Source: Hyposmocoma kahamanoa (taxonomy: Eukaryota; Arthropoda; Insecta; Lepidoptera; Cosmopterigidae). From it: DNA of 64,000 bases. The notes beneath the pieces are model-generated. The model had not been told where the DNA came from and ran no database searches. It worked only from the letters and a program-made list of their open reading frames with translations. Shown here piece after piece: positions 1 to 10,926 of the stretch. The position numbers and the translations under genes were made by a program. How positions within the stretch are numbered: the stretch's first letter is position 1; each line of letters begins with the position of its first letter. The stretch lies in NCBI RefSeq assembly GCF_003589595.1, contig NW_020653715.1:102986-166985 (forward strand), read 5' to 3'.

Positions 1-58
1 ATGCATACGAATAAATACAGACGAATTGAGAAGTTCCGCTTTTTTAAGTCAGTTAAAA
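1..58 (+). repeat. 3' end fragment of dispersed repeat family E
   Basis: Resembles the last ~45 bases of the repeat at 4,712-5,190: both carry a 'cgaattgagaa' block followed by a T-rich stretch and 'gtcagttaa'/'gtcggttaa'. The rest of the unit lies off the left edge. Two further copies are at 30,572-30,972 and 57,431-57,850 in the opposite orientation. Family name not known to me. Confidence 0.6.
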
Positions 59-743
59 AGGAACAATACCTCGTAAATTTTGGGTGACAGTGTTGTTCGC
101 GTCCGTAGGCTTTAACTCTCGATACCCCACACGTGTCTCCTGGGTAGTGCGAAATGAACAACAGATTCCCTAATCCTGGGTTGTGAGGTTTTTACGGTGG
201 CCTTGCGTAATTTCCAAACACCGTTTAGCTGTGTGGTAGAGTGCTTACTCGCCTGGTTGGCGACCACCCTCGTGTCGAAACCCGTCGCCAAATACCTTTG
301 GGTGTGTTCCGACGGCGCACGCGAGTACCAGTCCCCTCTTCCCGATTGTTGCAGCCTCGCCAATTCCTCGGTCCGTGTAGACCGATTCCCCCTACCCTGC
401 TGCGCTGGGCGTGCCGCCTTGGCGTGGGGGCCAGGGAGACCCGGTGAAACGGTTGCCCGCTGACCGCCCGCTGGTTCGTAGAGGACCCGAACCCTTGCCT
501 TGCCCAGCCTGGGAGGCTGTCCTGCCGCCAGTGTCAAAAGCCTGTGCGTTGGTCGGCGTGCCGGACTGGGATCCCGGAGTGGAACCCGTCGGCCAACCAC
601 AGGTCGGACCGGGGGCCCTTCCGTCCCCCATTCCAAGGGGCGCACCGCTTGGTGCTTCAGGGTGGGGTCTGGTCTATTCTTTGCCTGTGGAAGTGTCGAG
701 GCTGCAGCAATCCTCCTTTCTCCCTTGTTTCACCCTTTTTTAT

Positions 744-1572
744 ATGACGAGTCGTAATAAGAAAAACGTGTACTCAGCGGCACCCTGTTCCACACTCAAT
801 GTGGACTTTTGCAATATCAGGGGACTTCATTCGAATCTGAATGAAGTACACCACCACCTAGAAGCGTCCAAGCCGGCCTTGTTTTTCTTGACGGAGACGC
901 AGATATCTACCCCGGCCGATGTTTCGTACCTCATGTACCCCGGTTACAGCCTGGAACACAAATTCTTGTCTCGGGCTGGGGTGTGCATGTTCGTCCGGGA
1001 TGATATCTGCTGTCGCCGTCTTCATCGTCTTGAAGACAGGGACCTGTCCTTATTGTGGGCGCGCGTCGATTATGGGAGCCACACCTATATCTACGCGTGC
1101 CTTTACAGGTCCCACAGCGGAGACACGGAGACCGACCGACTCTTGGGCCGCGTTCAGCGGGCACTCGACGAAGTCCTGCAACAGCTCCCCTCAGCGGAGG
1201 TGGTGATCCTCGGCGACTTTAACGCTCACCATGTTGAGTGGCTAGGATCACCACGTACCGATTATGCTGGGAGAGCTGTTCGCGACTTTGCCGTGACCAA
1301 TGACCTCACGCAATTAGTGGATGGCCACACCAGAATTCCCGATATTGAGGGCCATACCCCTAGCCTGCTCGACTTAATGCTGACGACTCACCCAGACGGC
1401 ACTCGGGTATCCCGCCATGTTTGCTTGGGATCATCCGACCATCTCCTGATCCGTTCTGAGGTATGCGTCACTCAGACCGGACGTCCCCGACCACCTGGGA
1501 CGCGCCGTGTTTGGCATTATGGGTCAGCCGATTGGGATGGATTGCGTGGGTTCTTTGCTTCCTTCCCCTGGG
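744..1572 (+). pseudogene. LINE ORF2, endonuclease half (5' side of frameshift)
   Basis: Encodes an exonuclease-endonuclease-phosphatase type apurinic-like endonuclease, which nicks target DNA for target-primed reverse transcription. Visible family landmarks in order: FCNIRGLHSN near the start, LTETQIS (catalytic Glu context) near 885-905, GDFNAHH near 1,214-1,234, and GSSDHLL near 1,428-1,448. The ATG at 744 is chosen because the motif-bearing protein follows at once; the frame is open back to 411, but that part reads as GC-rich leader. The frame ends artificially at 1,601. Similarity to the expected protein continues in frame 1 from about 1,573, so one base is gained (or two lost) at 1,569-1,575. 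Confidence 0.8.
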
Positions 1573-3705
1573 CGACTCTGCTTCTCTTTGGCGGATCTTG
1601 ATGACTGCGCATTATCGGTTGCCGAGGCGATACTGTCGGGCATGGAATGTTTCATTCCAAGTTCGACAGTGCGCGTCGGGGGCCGTTCTAGGCCCTGGTT
1701 CGGTGGGTCTTGCGCTGATGCTTGCAAAGCAAAACGTGAGGCCTACCGGGCCTGGTCCGCTGCGTCAGTTGTCAATGATCCCGATACCCCCAATTTGAAG
1801 CGGAAATTTAACGCCGCTTCCAGGTCCTGCAAGAAGGTAATAGCCGCTGCAAAGTTCGTGCACGTTCGCAAAATTGGCGAGAAACTAGTGGGCTATCCCT
1901 CTGGAAGCCGTGCCTTCTGGTCTCTCGCCAAGGCAGTCCAGGGAAACTTCTGTCGGGTGTCTCTTCCGCCGTTGCGCAAGCCTGACGACTCACTGGCACA
2001 TTCCGCAAAAGAGAAAGCCGACCTTCTTTGCTCTCTCTTTGCGTCGAATTCAAATCTTGACGACGGGGGTAATACACCACCTACTATCCCGTGGTGTGGG
2101 CACTCTATGCCAGAAATCCGCTTTACGCAATGCGCGGTACGGCGTGCTCTCTTCGCCCTCGACGTCAGGAAGTCCAGTGGGCCTGATGGTATTCCTGCAG
2201 TTGTGCTTAAAACGTGCGCTCCTGAATTGGCTCCGGTCTTAACGCGCCTCTTCCAACTCTCATACCGCTTAGGTGTAGTCCCGGCTTCGTGGAAGACTGC
2301 CTGTGTTCACCCTATCCCAAAAAAGGGTGATCGCTCGGACCCGTCCAACTACCGGCCAATTGCGATAACCTCCTTGCTCTCTAAGGTGATGGAGCGCGTG
2401 GTGAACAACCAGCTCCTAGATTACCTTGAGGATCGCCAGCTGATTAATGACCGCCAGTACGGCTTTCGTCGTGGTCGCGGTGCTGGTGATCTTCTTGTGT
2501 ATCTCACTCACCAATGGGCAGCTGCCATTGAGAGCAGGGGGGAAGCATTGGCCGTGAGTTTGGATATAGCTAAGGCTTTCGATCGGGTCTGGCACAAGGC
2601 TCTTCTATCGAAGTTACCATCCTACGGGCTCCCAGATGGTCTTTGCACCTGGATCGCCAGTTTTTTGATAGAGCGGAGCATTAAAGTTGCGTTAGACGGT
2701 TTCTGCTCGGACTCCATGCTCATCAACGCTGGCGTTCCCCAGGGGTCAGTGCTATCACCAACCCTGTTTATCCTGCATATCAATGATATGTTACTGACAA
2801 GTAACATTCATTGCTATGCGGATGACAGTACTGGTGATACCTTTTATACTGGCCGTGCAAATATGACCCAACAGGAAGTGGTAGAAGGAAGAGCACAACT
2901 TGTGTCTGAAATCGAGACCTCACTGGAGCAAGTCTCCGTATGGGGCCGACAAAATCTTGTCCGCTTTAACCCCACAAAAACACAAGTTTGCGCGTTCTCC
3001 GCTAAGAAAACTCCATTTGTTATAGCGCCTAAGTTCCAAGGCACTCCCCTCGTCACCTCTAATAGTATAGGCATCCTTGGCGTCGACATCTCGAACGAAG
3101 TCCAGTTTCGGGGTCATTTGGAGAATAAAGCCAAAATGGCTTCTAAAAAGATTGGTGTGCTCAACAGAGCGAAGCGGTGTTTCACATCGGGGCACCGGCT
3201 TTTGCTATACAAAGCTCAGGTTCGGCCCCATATGGAATACTGCTCGCACCTCTGGGCTGGAGCACCCAAGTATCAGCTTGATCCACTTGACTCCATCCAA
3301 CGTCGGGCTGTTCGAATTGTCGACGACCCTATGCTCACAGACGGTTTAGAGCCCCTTAGTCTGCGGAGAGATGTTGGCTCTCTATGTGTGTTCTACCGTC
3401 TGTATAACGGGGAGTGCTCAGACGAACTCTTTGAGTTGGTGCCTCCGTCACTCTTTTACCACTGCACGACCCGCCGAAGGAGAAGACTCCATCCCCACTT
3501 CCTCGATGCTTGGCACGTCACGACCACTCGAGCATCTCGTTCGTTCCTTCCCCGAACCAGTAAGATGTGGAATGGCCTTCCTCCTGAAGTGTTCCCCTTG
3601 CGCTATAACATGGAGTTCTTCAAAAGACGTGTAAACAAGGTTCTCCGGAGTCGGCAACGCATGGGTGATGCCTCTGGTATTGCTCGTGTCCATGGGCGAC
3701 AATGA
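1573..3705 (+). pseudogene. LINE ORF2, reverse transcriptase half (3' side of frameshift)
   Basis: Continuation of the retrotransposon polyprotein. RT blocks in order: SSGPDGIPAVVLK near 2,170-2,210, NYRPIAITSLLSKVMERV near 2,347-2,400, QYGFRRGRGAGDLL, SLDIAKAFDRVWHK with the catalytic Asp codon at 2,563, GVPQGSVLSPTLFILHIND, and YADD at 2,815-2,826. The thumb and C-terminal region (RPHMEYCSHLWAGAPKYQL, then RLYNGECSDELFELVP) runs to the stop at 3,703-3,705. All three catalytic Asp residues are present and there are no internal stops, so this half could still be active if expressed; only the frame break near 1,572 disables it. The same C-terminal blocks recur in fragments at 25.1-25.7, 30.0-30.5 and 50.6 kb. 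Confidence 0.88.
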
Positions 3706-3781
3706 CCACCTCCCATCAAGTGGCTTGTCTGCTCGTTTGCCTACTGGTTAACATAAAAAAAAAAAAAAATAATAATAATAA

Positions 3782-4711
3782 CTATTTTCATGGTATCCAG
3801 TAAACCAAAGAAGTTTCCTGCATCGCAGCGCTGTGAGAGACTTTCCAGTGGAGCGAATCCAGTCCGATCAGCGTCGACACTTAAAAATAATTGAGTATCA
3901 ATTCAATAAAAAAATATTTTAATTTTGTTATTTAGTTGCGTAACTAAACAAAATCATTTCTTACTAGCACTATAAAACATTTTATTAAATAAAAGTCGCT
4001 TAATATCTGCAGCACAGCCAGCACCCGATCGGTCTGACTTTTCAAATTCCTTGTTTCAAAGCGGAGGACCCTTTGGACTTGGAGTGGTACTAGGTATTTC
4101 GAGTGAAAACATGCCTATAGCTTAAGACTTTTAAATAATGAAAGATTTGTAAGTGGTTTATTACTCATTCGTTCTTTCATTTATCCACTCGTCCGTTCGT
4201 CCATCTATGCAAGCAAGCGAGAAACAGGCATCAGCTTTGATTCTTCACAGATACAAAGGCAACAGATGAAGTTTTGCACAACGATGTATTTTATCCAACT
4301 GGAAAAAACTCCATTCGTGACTTGAAAGTATAAATTTAGTATGTAGTAAATTTTTGTTTATTTTTTTTGGTTATTGGGGTTAATAATTTATCATACCAGA
4401 ACTCAGATTTCGGTCAAAGATTCTGATATTATATTTCTAACTGTTTTGATATACCTATGTCTGATGGATTTCAGATTTTATCATGGAAATCATCCAAACA
4501 ATTATTTTTCATCATGCATAGTACCCAAACGTCCCTCAACGTACACTATATTATATTTTACATAATTATATCAAGTTTGTACATTGTTCAGTACGTGTTT
4601 AAGGTAATATTCTAGAACTTGAAAGACTTTCATATCTTCCGTGTATATTAGAAATTTTGTAATTTAAAGAAAAAATAAATTTACGAGTATGTCGTTTAAA
4701 TATATTACAAA
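3782..4711. other. Unassigned AT-rich spacer
   Basis: No coding or RNA gene supported. Short open frames such as 4,374-4,565 are AT-driven and lack recognisable motifs. Confidence 0.5.
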
Positions 4712-5190
4712 TAATCTCAGTACAGAGTACTAAAAAAACCGACCTCAAAAGTACGTGGAATTACATCTATTTGCTAAGTTTCATTGAAATATCCCCTAGT
4801 TCGCCACTATACAGGACTTGATACTGGAGATAATAAAAATAGGTTCTCACTACGACAGTACTCAAGGTATATTGAGACAAAAACGCCTTGAATTGGAGAA
4901 ATAGCAAAATCAACTAAATAATTGCTAAAAGTAATTGCTCCTAAATTAAAGTTAGGCGCTATTTATAAAAATGAATCTTCATGCGTGAACAGCCACCTTT
5001 TGAGGTGGATGATTTTCTTCAAAATGAAATGGGACCACTATGGAAATACCCCCTATCCAACAAAGAAAAGAATCATGAAAATCGGTTCACAAATACCGGA
5101 GTTATCGCGTAACATACATACAAAAAAAAAGAAAAAAAAGAAGAACATTTAGTCGAATTGAGAACCTCCTCCTTTTTTGAAGTCGGTTAA
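4712..5190 (+). repeat. Dispersed repeat family E, full-length-looking copy
   Basis: Begins with 'taatctcagtacagagtac', runs through 'cgacctcaaaagtacgtgg' and 'caggacttgatactggaga', and ends with 'gagaacctcctcc' and a T-rich 'gtcggttaa'. Near-identical blocks in the same order occur on the minus strand at 30,572-30,972 and 57,431-57,850. No TIRs or tRNA promoter boxes are evident, so the class is open (Helitron-like, or a LINE 3' tail). A short frame with the peptide IMKIGSQIPELSRNIH is kept in two copies. Confidence 0.8.
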
Positions 5191-5800
5191 TAAAAGAGGA
5201 CTTTAGAGCTTACCCTAGAGGCCATCACACGCAATATTTATCCCTGAAGATCTATCCAAAGATACTTTGGATAGATTAGAATAAACACTAAAAGATTTTG
5301 TTTCCTTCGAACGTTCCGCTATTCGCGTCTGATGAACGGAATGATACGGAACATAACACGTATGATGAACACGTATTTTTGTTCGCGAACATTTTGTTTC
5401 TGTACGAAGCTACGAACGACTCGAACGCGGGGAAGTTTCAGCGCTGAAACTGAGATGAAGTCCGAAACTTCGCGGGTGTTAAGGTTTCTTAGCTCGTATC
5501 GATTACAGCGAGTTCGGCGAAGGAAGTTGGCGATACAGCTCTGATAATCAAACAACGAAAGAATATTTGAAACATTCTTATAAATTTGTGCAACTCGTTG
5601 TTGTATTCATCATCGTGCACAGCAGTTTATCGTGTATATATCAATACGTAAAGCGGCAGATAGTTATTAAGTATTGAAGAAAGAAAGTGATAAAGAACTA
5701 AATGACATAAGCATTAACATGACACCTACTTAATCTTATAATCGGAATAAAAAAAAAATAAAGCTGGTTTAAGCCTTGTCATGATTCAACTACATATGCC
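5191..5800. other. Unassigned spacer
   Basis: No gene supported. Contains a 16-bp perfect palindrome, gtttcagcgctgaaac, near 5,437 in a locally GC-richer patch (5,300-5,530) with overlapping open frames on both strands but no recognisable protein. Confidence 0.4.
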
Positions 5801-5951
5801 TTACCAGGTTATGTTTTGGTGAGCAATGACCGTCTTGTGAAGAGAGGTGGTGGTGTAGCCATTCCTTTCAAGTAACAGTTCCATTCCTTTCAAGACTTTC
5901 TCATCATCGGACCAAAATGAAAATGGCATCGAATACAATTTCTTAGAGGTA

Positions 5952-6314
5952 GTGGTTTTTCGGTTTAAAGCGGTTCTTGGAGTTGTTTATTGTCCTTCTG
6001 TTGTCGATTTTATCACTTCTCTTACTTCTGTGTTAAACCCGCTCGCAACAGATTACACACATTACATAGCCATGGGTGATTTCAACACTGCCCTGCTTAA
6101 GGACTCTCTCGCGTCCCGTAATTTTCGATCTAGCATTGAGTCCTTCTTATTATTTAAACTTGAGCTTAATGCTACTCATCACAACATTGAATCCAAGGAC
6201 TCATGGATTGATCATGCTATTGTCTCCTCTCCTGACCTTGTAGTGAAGCACGGTCAGGTTCCTGCCCTTGGTTTTTTCCGCCATGACTTGGTTTTTGTGA
6301 TATCACAAAATTAA
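5952..6314 (+). pseudogene. Endonuclease fragment of the decayed LINE
   Basis: Reads VLGVVYCPS, then AMGDFNTALL (catalytic Asp/Asn block of EEP endonucleases), then DHAIVSSPDLV and a final FFRHDLVFV, where intact relatives have an SDH-type block. A stop at 6,312-6,314 follows. The downstream connector (6,488-6,892, with KRCRSEENWATIKAHRN and a WKFLKSIGL block) is in another frame, so at least one indel lies between 6,300 and 6,500. Confidence 0.75.
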
Positions 6315-7249
6315 GCCTCACAAACGTTCTCCAGAAACTAGGGAACTAAGAAATTTTGCTAGACTTGACTTAGACAAACTTGCTCACGATGCGTCTACTA
6401 TGGATTGGTTCGGGGTTATGGCAGCGCCCACTGTAGACGGCAAGCTGACAACATTCAGTGTCACCTTATTAAGTTTTTACGATAAGCATGAACCATTGCA
6501 CTCAGTCAGTCAGTCAGTCAGTGAAAATGAAAAGACCACATGCGCCCAGGATCACTCCTTTGGTGCGTATAGCAATGAGGAGGCGCGACAGAGCTTTTTG
6601 TAACTTTAAACGTTGTAGGTCTGAGGAAAACTGGGCTACTATCAAGGCTCATAGAAATCGCTGTAACCAGACGGTGAGAGCTGCAAAGCGTCGCTATTTT
6701 CAAGACAACCTTCTCCACTCTTCTCCAGTTGACACTTGGAAATTTTTGAAGTCTATTGGCTTAGTTAGGCCTCAGAATGGCGCTTTACCTCATCCTTTCA
6801 CTCTTGACGATCAATCAATCGGTATTTCTCGGCTATTGTCGACACTTAATGAGCAGGCAAAGCGGATGCTCTCAAAGATGTTCCTCCCTTGAGCCGCCAA
6901 CAATCTGAAAGTTTTATCTTTTCTTTGGTGTCGGAGTCCGATATTCGCGAAAACAATAATGTTTTTAAAGTCTAAAGCTGTTGGATGTGATGATATTAGT
7001 CGAGAAATGATAGTCTTTTGTTTAGATAGTGCTCTGCCCATTATTAATCACATTATCAACTCATCCATCTGGTACGTTCTCTAACAACTGGCGCAGAGTG
7101 CATATGTTGCCTCTTCCTAAGATTAATAACACCACACTAGTGTTAAACGCTTTAGGACAATTTCAATACTACCCTTCCTTTAAAAAAATCTTGAAGTAAT
7201 TGTTCATCGCCAACTACCACCTTTCCTTTTTAAAAATAATATCCTCGAC

Positions 7250-8023
7250 CGGTAGGTACCAGTCAGGTTTTCGGCCTGGCCACAGTACCACGACAGCGTT
7301 ACTGAAAGTTACAGAGTACATTCAGGAGGGATCAGGATGGGGGATTCACGGTTAACGGTATTAATCCTCATTGATTTTTCTAACGCATTCAATGCTTCTT
7401 GCTGTCCTTGCTTATCTGCGAATCGCTCCCCCGGAACTGAACTGGTTTTCTTCATATCTTCGAGGGCGCAAGCAAGCGGTTCGTGCTAAAGACTCCTTGT
7501 CTAATTGGTCAGACCTTGAGGCAGGTGTCCCCCAAGGTGGAATCTTTCCCCTCTATTGTTCTCTGTTTTCATCAATTTAATTTCTCCTATCCTTCACAAT
7601 TCTCACCATCTGTATGCAGATGTTCTGCAAATATATGCGCAGGCCAAGATTAACTGCCCGGACGATGCGATATTAGTGCTTAATGAAGATCTGTGTATCG
7701 CTGATTGGTGTGGTAAGTTTGGCATCAGTATCAACCCAAGTAAGTGCCAAGGTATTGCCGTGGGTAGTTCTCATGCTTTCACTAGGTTGGACATGAGCTC
7801 TGTCGCGTCTTTTTCTTATAATGGGACACCTATTGTATTTGCACCTCATGTTGTGAATCTGGGACTACACATTGATAGTATTTTAAGCTGGAAACCTCAG
7901 ATTAACTGCACTAGTCAGAAGATCATTGGTACCTTAAGACCTTGTTCTACCCATTCTCAAACACTTTCTTCCCATCTCAACAAAAAGCCTCTTAGTACAG
8001 GCCACTATTTTTCCTATCCTTGA
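7250..8023 (+). pseudogene. Reverse transcriptase fragment of the decayed LINE
   Basis: RT blocks are spread over frames: QSGFRPGHSTTTALL near 7,260-7,305, a degraded LIDFSNAF-like stretch near 7,365-7,390, EAGVPQGGIF near 7,518-7,550, then YADVLQIYAQ near 7,612-7,640. The second catalytic Asp is Val. The thumb reads DWCGKFGISINPSKCQGIAVG. At least three frame changes (near 7,360, 7,560 and 8,020) and a stop make it non-functional. Confidence 0.78.
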
Positions 8024-8225
8024 CTATGCTGAGGTGTGTTATGCTGATATCACCCAGGAACTTCTCAACAAATTAGATCACTTGCTCAATAGTTGCATTC
8101 GCTTTATTTTTGGACTTCAAAAGTTTGATCACGTCCGCATGTCGCAATGAGCTGAAATGGCTTACGATATGCCAGCGTCGTGATTTGAGAATACTTTCTA
8201 CTTTTTACTCTATCATTAATGATAT

Positions 8226-8449
8226 AATAATAATAATAATAATAACGCACACACTCAACATAGCCCCGCAATAGGGAAAACCCTGTGTCGCGGGTGCCAT
8301 GGACACACATATAGGCAACCACAAACTACACCCAAACTCACGAGAGAAACAAATGTAGGCCATACAAATATTTCTCGCGGCCCGGGAATCGAACCTGGGA
8401 CCTCTGCGTGGCAGTCCGGCATGGTAACCGTTCAACCACCGGGGCAGTT
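8226..8449 (-). mobile_element. tRNA-derived SINE, family A
   Basis: Read on the minus strand: a tRNA-like head with an A box region (gtggttgaacgg-like) and the B box 'ggttcgattcc', a body ending in 'gggctatgttgagtgtgtg', and a tail of (TTA)n, seen on the plus strand as (TAA)n at 8,226-8,245. Copies of the same unit are at 14,367-14,582, 43,601-43,711 and 51,788-52,005. It lies inside the decayed LINE and separates its thumb from its C terminus, so it inserted later. RNA polymerase III promoter function is inferred from the boxes only. Confidence 0.88.
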
Positions 8450-8469
8450 AAAAATGTGCACCTGTTTAT

Positions 8470-8706
8470 TTGAAATGTAAATTTCAATATTTGGGTGCAT
8501 CCCATAATCGCAATCTTCGCTCAGACAGCAAATTAACTCTTCTTATTCCTTCTCACCGTATTGATTTTCTTTCTAATTCATTTACTCTTCAGGCAATACG
8601 ACTCTGGAACGCTCTACCGCCCCATATTCAAAAAGCGCGCAATAAACTAGCTTTCAAGCAATTAGTCCGCGATTTCATATTGGAGTCTCAATCTACATCC
8701 CAATAG
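8470..8706 (+). pseudogene. C-terminal ORF2 fragment of the decayed LINE
   Basis: Open frame ending at 8,706 with LRSDSKLTLLIPSHRIDF followed by QAIRLWNALPPHIQ, the typical 'LWN-LP' block near the end of jockey/CR1 ORF2 proteins. It continues the element beyond the SINE insertion. Confidence 0.75.
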
Positions 8707-9029
8707 TCTGACATTGTTATATATATGAATATGTATATTAAATATATATGGGTATGTGTTATACATTATGTATTTATGTGTATATAGGTTGCTGATATAA
8801 GTATAGTTACTCATATAATATTATGTGCTATATGTATTTATATTGTGCTTAAACTATATATCATAATTATTTATAAACTTGTTCCTATCTGTTTTAATTA
8901 TCATGTTTTGCGCCCCTGTTAATTATTTTGAACCCAGTTCTCCGATTGACTGATAGAAAATGCCTAATGGTATTAAGTCCGCCATTTGTACTGTTTTGTG
9001 TGCAATTAAGTTTAAATAAATAAAAAACT

Positions 9030-9632
9030 GAAAACGAGCAATAGTGATGATTGCACACCAAAGCGAGCGCGTTTTTGTGGACAGTAGCGGAAACGTCCTA
9101 TTACTATTGGTACGCGTTGAACCACAGTATAATTAGACAATTAGACAAGTATCGTAACTCCATACAAAAGTAGTAGCACGTCTTGTATGTGTGCGCGCCC
9201 GTTAAGCATCATGTACGGACGCACTCAATCGCATAATCTCGCAGTTCACTTGCATGTCCCTCGTGTTTAAAAATTACATCAAAGAATAGACGTCCTTATT
9301 GTTGTCTTTGTGTTTCTATTTCATAATCATTCTCGCATAATCGAGATGCCAATCCGTGATGCTGGTATGAAAATATTAATACGTAATTACCTACCTCATT
9401 TAACTAAGGTTCGCGCAAAAATACTGTGATGAACGCCATAGTAATATTCAAACTATTTTTGATTTACAGTCTGTAGGCACAACTAAAATACAAATAATGT
9501 AACAACCACAGACCACATAAATACTAGTAATAGACTGGTTACTGGGCGGGGTCCGCGTTACGTAGCTTATCACCAGACTCATATGCCATATGAGTGTCGA
9601 CAGCGCGTCAGACGTCGTTCAAATGTGATACA
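9030..9632. other. Unassigned spacer
   Basis: No gene supported. A 19-bp near-perfect palindrome, actcatatgccatatgagt, is near 9,578-9,596. Confidence 0.4.
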
Positions 9633-9635
9633 TGA

Positions 9636-10673
9636 TTATTTTATGGAAAAATAGAAATATGCCATTATATTATGTCGCGTAAGAAGCCAAAAAATACTCC
9701 GGGATTGATTTCCTTCCAACGGTAAGTACTAAAAGTCTGTATTTTCTAATATTTTGAACTATACAATACTGTAATTTCGAAACAAAACTATTTTCTTGCA
9801 ATTCGGTAATAACAATATACATTGGTTGCTAGCCATCGCCGCCGTCAAAAGAACAATTCGAATGACGCTCAATGAATTGCTTGCACTAGTGTCGTATTAC
9901 ACTTGGTACTGTGTCCGCGTGTTGTAATCAAATTATCGATATGTAGAAACTCAGTATTTAGAAACTCGGTTTTGGTTTAGTTCAACTTCTTTTTTATTAT
10001 AGCGGTACCAATGTGTAAACATACATGGTTTACAGGTATTTAAAAGGTGGATACTGGATACAGGAACGTCGGGCGTCCAGCGGCGAGATGGCCAGATGAC
10101 ATCGCGGGAATTGGGGGGCGAACCTGGATGAGATTGGCACGGGATCGTGGGGAGTGGTACAGAAACTTGGAGGCCTATACCTAGCAGTGGGTGAAGTCAG
10201 GCTGTATATGATGATGATGATGATTTAAAAGCTAACAATTTTTGATTACTTATATGTTTGGTCCCAACACTCGCAATAGTTTTTTTTAAATTTTCAAATT
10301 AAGTAAAAACGATGTATTAATGGAAAGAAGGAAATATAGATAGAAGAGGTACATTATCGATAATTTTACAGTGCACGTAAGCTCGTGGAGTACCAAATGA
10401 AGACTTTATGAGAATGGAAATTTTTTTCCCCTTATCCACATGATTCCTATCTCACTACTTGCTAATTATACGTCAGTTTCGTCCGCTTGAATTCTTAGTT
10501 TTATCACAGGCATGATTTATATTTGCAGTTTTTGTATTGATTTTTTTAGTTTCCCGCTGGATCCTTTTTAAAGGAGAAATGGGCTGAAGCAACAGGCAGT
10601 AAAAGCTGGGTACCTACTAAATGTAGCACCATTTGCTATAGGCATTTCATGACTTCACATTAAATTATGTACA
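9636..10673 (+). pseudogene. THAP-domain gene or transposase remnant, two exons
   Basis: THAP domains are C2CH zinc-binding DNA-binding modules found in host regulators and at the N terminus of P-element transposases. Exon 1 (to 9,721) ends GLISFQR and is followed by a consensus donor gtaagt at 9,722. Exon 2 starts after a T-rich tract and AG at 10,548-10,549. Joined, it begins FPLDPF, then after a one-base loss in the T-run at about 10,563-10,569 continues LKEKWAEATGSKSW, VPTKCSTICYRHF, stop at 10,671-10,673. The 'SFHRFP', 'KW..A.G...W.P(T)K.S.IC..HF' pattern is diagnostic of THAP. One N-terminal Cys (TGC at 9,660) is present; the second is not evident. The intron holds an RTE scrap. Whether this was a host gene or a P-like transposon is undecided. 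Confidence 0.6.
10071..10224 (+). mobile_element. RTE-type LINE 3' end fragment
   Basis: The frame reads GRPAARWPDDIAGIGG, then RTWMRLARDRGEWYRNLEAYT, stop, QWV. This is the characteristic C terminus of RTE/BovB-like elements, where R-W-DD and W-R-ARDR-W blocks are followed by A-QQW. It ends in a short (TGA)n microsatellite at 10,208-10,224, as RTE elements often do. Severely 5'-truncated and inserted in the THAP intron. Confidence 0.75.
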
Positions 10674-10752
10674 TGTGAATCACAACCGAATTCGTCGCAT
10701 TCACAAATTATAGACCACATCTAAATGTGAAAACATTTCTAAAGCATTGTCA

Positions 10753-10926
10753 GTTATTTTTCGTCAACTTTTCAGGAAACAAACGATTCGCTTCTTCGCC
10801 TTCGGAAATAAGTATCTTCATTTTCTTGACAAGTTCGTCGACGCTATAAGTGTAGTCATGTTCAGTCAGTTCAGAAAGAGGTAATTGTTGACCAAATATA
10901 TCATATTTCAGGGAGAATAAAGATTT
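10753..10926 (-). other. Short protein-like open frame, unassigned
   Basis: A 58-codon open stretch on the minus strand, ending with TGA at 10,752-10,750 and preceded in frame by TAA at 10,929-10,927. It has no ATG near its start. It reads like real protein (LKYDIFGQQLPLSELTEHD, then YSVDELVKKMKILISEGEE, FPEKL), acidic and amphipathic. I do not recognise the family. It could be an exon, or a transposase fragment belonging with the nearby THAP remnant or TIR element. Confidence 0.3.

Larger units (their letters stand above)
61..3781 (+). mobile_element. Jockey-type non-LTR retrotransposon, nearly full length, one frameshift
   Basis: The segment has the layout of a LINE ORF2 unit: a GC-rich leader, an endonuclease, a reverse transcriptase, a C-terminal region and an A-rich tail (3,753-3,781, A-run followed by ATA repeats). 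The leader resembles that of the minus-strand copy at 27.4-29.85 kb, sharing the 'ccagggagac' block near 430. I see no ORF1 with zinc knuckles, so the copy may lack it. The 5' boundary is uncertain; it is placed after the repeat fragment at 1-58. Base composition is clearly GC-richer than the flanks. The long open frames suggest a fairly recent insertion compared with the other LINE copies here. Confidence 0.85.
5801..9029 (+). mobile_element. Decayed LINE (jockey/CR1-like), interrupted by a SINE
   Basis: Endonuclease, RT and C-terminal pieces occur in the right order but in different frames. RGGGVAIPF near 5,845 is the usual mid-endonuclease block. The element ends with a T/A-rich 3' UTR and 'aagtttaaataaataaa' at about 9,005-9,025. 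A minus-strand SINE (8,226-8,449) splits the 3' part. Frameshifts and stops are numerous and the RT catalytic YADD has become YADV, so this copy is old and dead. It is distinct in sequence from the first LINE. Confidence 0.82.

Noticed and set aside
112..645. 177-codon minus-strand frame in the LINE leader
   Set aside because: GC-rich leader opens all frames; the plus-strand element explains the region.
6500..6525. (GTCA)n microsatellite
   Set aside because: Short local expansion within a decayed LINE; no independent meaning.
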